Shown here: one piece after another, positions 62,609-64,000 of the stretch
How the letters are laid out: the number at the start of each line of letters is the position of its first letter
Position numbering within the stretch: the stretch's first letter is position 1
Assembly (NCBI RefSeq): GCF_030272615.1
Contig: NC_081410.1
Span: forward strand, 287,121,957 to 287,185,956
Origin: Cryptomeria japonica
Taxonomy: Eukaryota; Streptophyta; Pinopsida; Cupressales; Cupressaceae
Length of the DNA: 64,000 nucleotides
Reading direction: 5' to 3'
The notes under the pieces: generated by a model
What the model was told of the DNA's origin: nothing
What the model saw: the letters and a program-made list of their open reading frames with translations, nothing else
The model's database searches: none
Translations under genes and position numbers: made by a program

Positions 62609-63050
62609 TCATATGGAAGCCGATATGGCAGCTATGCTCAACATAGAAATGAATACAGAGCATATTGAAGTTAGAGACCATCATGGAACCAAAGGAGAAA
62701 TGTCCTTGCGGGATCAAGGGGTCCACCGGTTTCAGTTGCCAGTAATAACAACATGACCAAAAAAAGATAGTCAAATTGATATGTTAAGAGATTCCCCAAT
62801 CATGAAGCTGGGATGGATACTGTGTGCTACTATAGCACTACTTTTGGTTATGTAGCAGAGTCTGGAAATGAAAGGATCCATCAACAGAAGAAGGTAAGAC
62901 CTACTCCCATGACTGAAAATGGGAAGAAGAATGAGACCAAGCAGGTTTGGAGGAAGAAGCAAGAAGATGCAACCATGGACCGACACTATGCATTCAATGC
63001 ACAAGCGATATCTCCTAAGGCTTAAAGGAGACGCAGGACCTTAGGGGGAG

Positions 63051-64000
63051 TAGTATATTGAACTTATCATTCACCCCCTCAGTGAAGAAGGACACATGTA
63101 AGAACAAGATGTTGTTGGTATGAAGGATGGAAATGGGAAGATAAGTGCGTGTAGAGGCTGCATTGGCTACACACCTACATATCAGAGTTAGATCACTATT
63201 GCATGTGTCTACAGGTGAATATTAACAATTGGAATCAAATGCAAAGTGACACATAATGTTAGGAGCTGCAGGGAGGTGCTCCGGTAGTGACAATGGACTG
63301 GTACAAGAAACCGGTATGTGCAGGATGTTATTGGTATGGATGCTAGTAGGTACTTGCAGGTTATGTAAGATAATAAGGTTAAAGATCATTGCATTAGCCA
63401 TGGTAGCATCGAGTGTGGTGGTTATTGTGTGTGTGAAAGTTGAAATGTATCTGTATCTGAATACAAAACACTTCAATTAAGTCATTAGATGCATGGTTAG
63501 TAAATCAATAATCAATGAATAATAAACCATTACAAAGTGACCCATTGCCTTCTAGTAGATGTGAGTTTAGATTGCTCTCAGATTGCTAAGCTATCTAGTG
63601 ACTAGACAACACCTAAACGAAGGATTTTTAAATCTATATGAGCATGAATATGAGCTAAATGGATGCAAGATTTAAGCTAGATATGCAAGATTAATCTAAC
63701 ATGATTTAAGCAATATATGAGTATTTAAGCTAAATGATTTAAGCAATATGAAATAACTAATATGCAATATCTCAATGCAAATTCTCAATGAACCTAGAGC
63801 AAAAACAACATAATAACAATATATTCTCCAGGATTTTTGAATGAGAGATGAGAGCCTGAATTTATAGAAAATTCAGAAAGAAACCAAAGGCTGAGATCAA
63901 ATGATGATGAGCGGTCAAGATTTTCCAAGAGGAAGCACAATCCAGGTGAATTGATGTGATTGGATGCTTTTCTCAGTTTTAAAAGAAATTGAACTAAAAT
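63051..64000. other. No gene recognised
   Basis: Non-coding sequence, AT-rich toward the end. The expected 3' LTR of the preceding element was not found by eye. Confidence 0.4.

Larger units (their letters stand above)
58637..63050 (+). mobile_element. Copia-type LTR element, gag only visible
   Basis: A long 5' LTR (58637-60924) is followed by an initiator-tRNA primer site, a gag frame, two zinc knuckles, a further shifted coding tail to 63025 and a polypurine-like accttagggggag at about 63038-63050. Neither protease, integrase nor RT is seen before that tract, and no 3' LTR copy was recognised to the right. The element could be gag-only or internally deleted. Confidence 0.7.

Noticed and set aside
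63205-63225. aacaattggaatcaaatgc resembling an LTR end plus primer site
   Set aside because: Too many mismatches to tggtatcagagcc and no LTR could be matched to its left.
1-64000. CRISPR array, rRNA, tRNA genes or bacterial genes
   Set aside because: No regularly spaced identical repeats with unique spacers, no rRNA or full tRNA folds; the window is eukaryotic with GT-AG introns and retroelements.

Overview
The window looks like nuclear DNA of a seed plant with a very large, repeat-filled genome, most likely a conifer or other gymnosperm. This is an inference. It rests on one host gene split into tiny exons by introns of 7-19 kb, and on nearly all other recognisable sequence being Ty1/copia, Ty3/gypsy, LINE, SINE or hAT material at many stages of decay. 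No rRNA, tRNA gene, CRISPR array or prokaryotic operon was seen.

Host gene. On the minus strand, six phase-compatible exons (47254-47041, 27593-27533, 19900-19825, 19702-19642, 12607-12405, 12220-12165) encode the N-terminal ~223 residues of a protein. It resembles the SMARCAL1/HARP family of annealing helicases: an N-terminal amphipathic helix like the RPA-binding motif, then two HARP-like domains. The SNF2 motor was not found and should lie beyond the left edge or in exons I missed. A TATA-like box lies about 225 bp upstream of the chosen start.

Layout. 1-1985: Ty3/gypsy remnant (protease to chromodomain, no RT) holding a solo LTR. 2481-3477: LTR-like element with 12-bp inverted ends inside TG-rich repeat. 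5230-6690: repeat-rich LTR-like DNA. 6691-11574: almost complete Ty1/copia element (minus) with five in-frame stops, flanked by a 56-59-bp direct repeat. 12165-19900: host exons 3-6 with a complete, apparently intact hAT transposon (13246-16658) in intron 4. 20329-26026: gag-protease-only LTR element in intron 2, with a nested solo LTR and a strange GTAC-rich repeat region. 27594-47040: intron 1, with LTRs, a SINE, a LINE RT fragment, a gypsy element, copia pieces and a 5'-truncated LINE. 48141-55495: second gag-protease-only LTR element. 55496-57874: 170-bp direct repeats around a LINE tail and an unassigned ORF. 58637-63025: long-LTR copia-type element of which only gag is visible.

How it works together. 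The host gene is the only cellular gene I can support. The rest is a stratified record of transposition. In the introns demonstrated here, every LTR element with a recognisable LTR lies antisense to the gene. Three unrelated elements keep gag (two also protease) but show no RT, RNase H or integrase, so they would need polymerase and integrase supplied by other elements.
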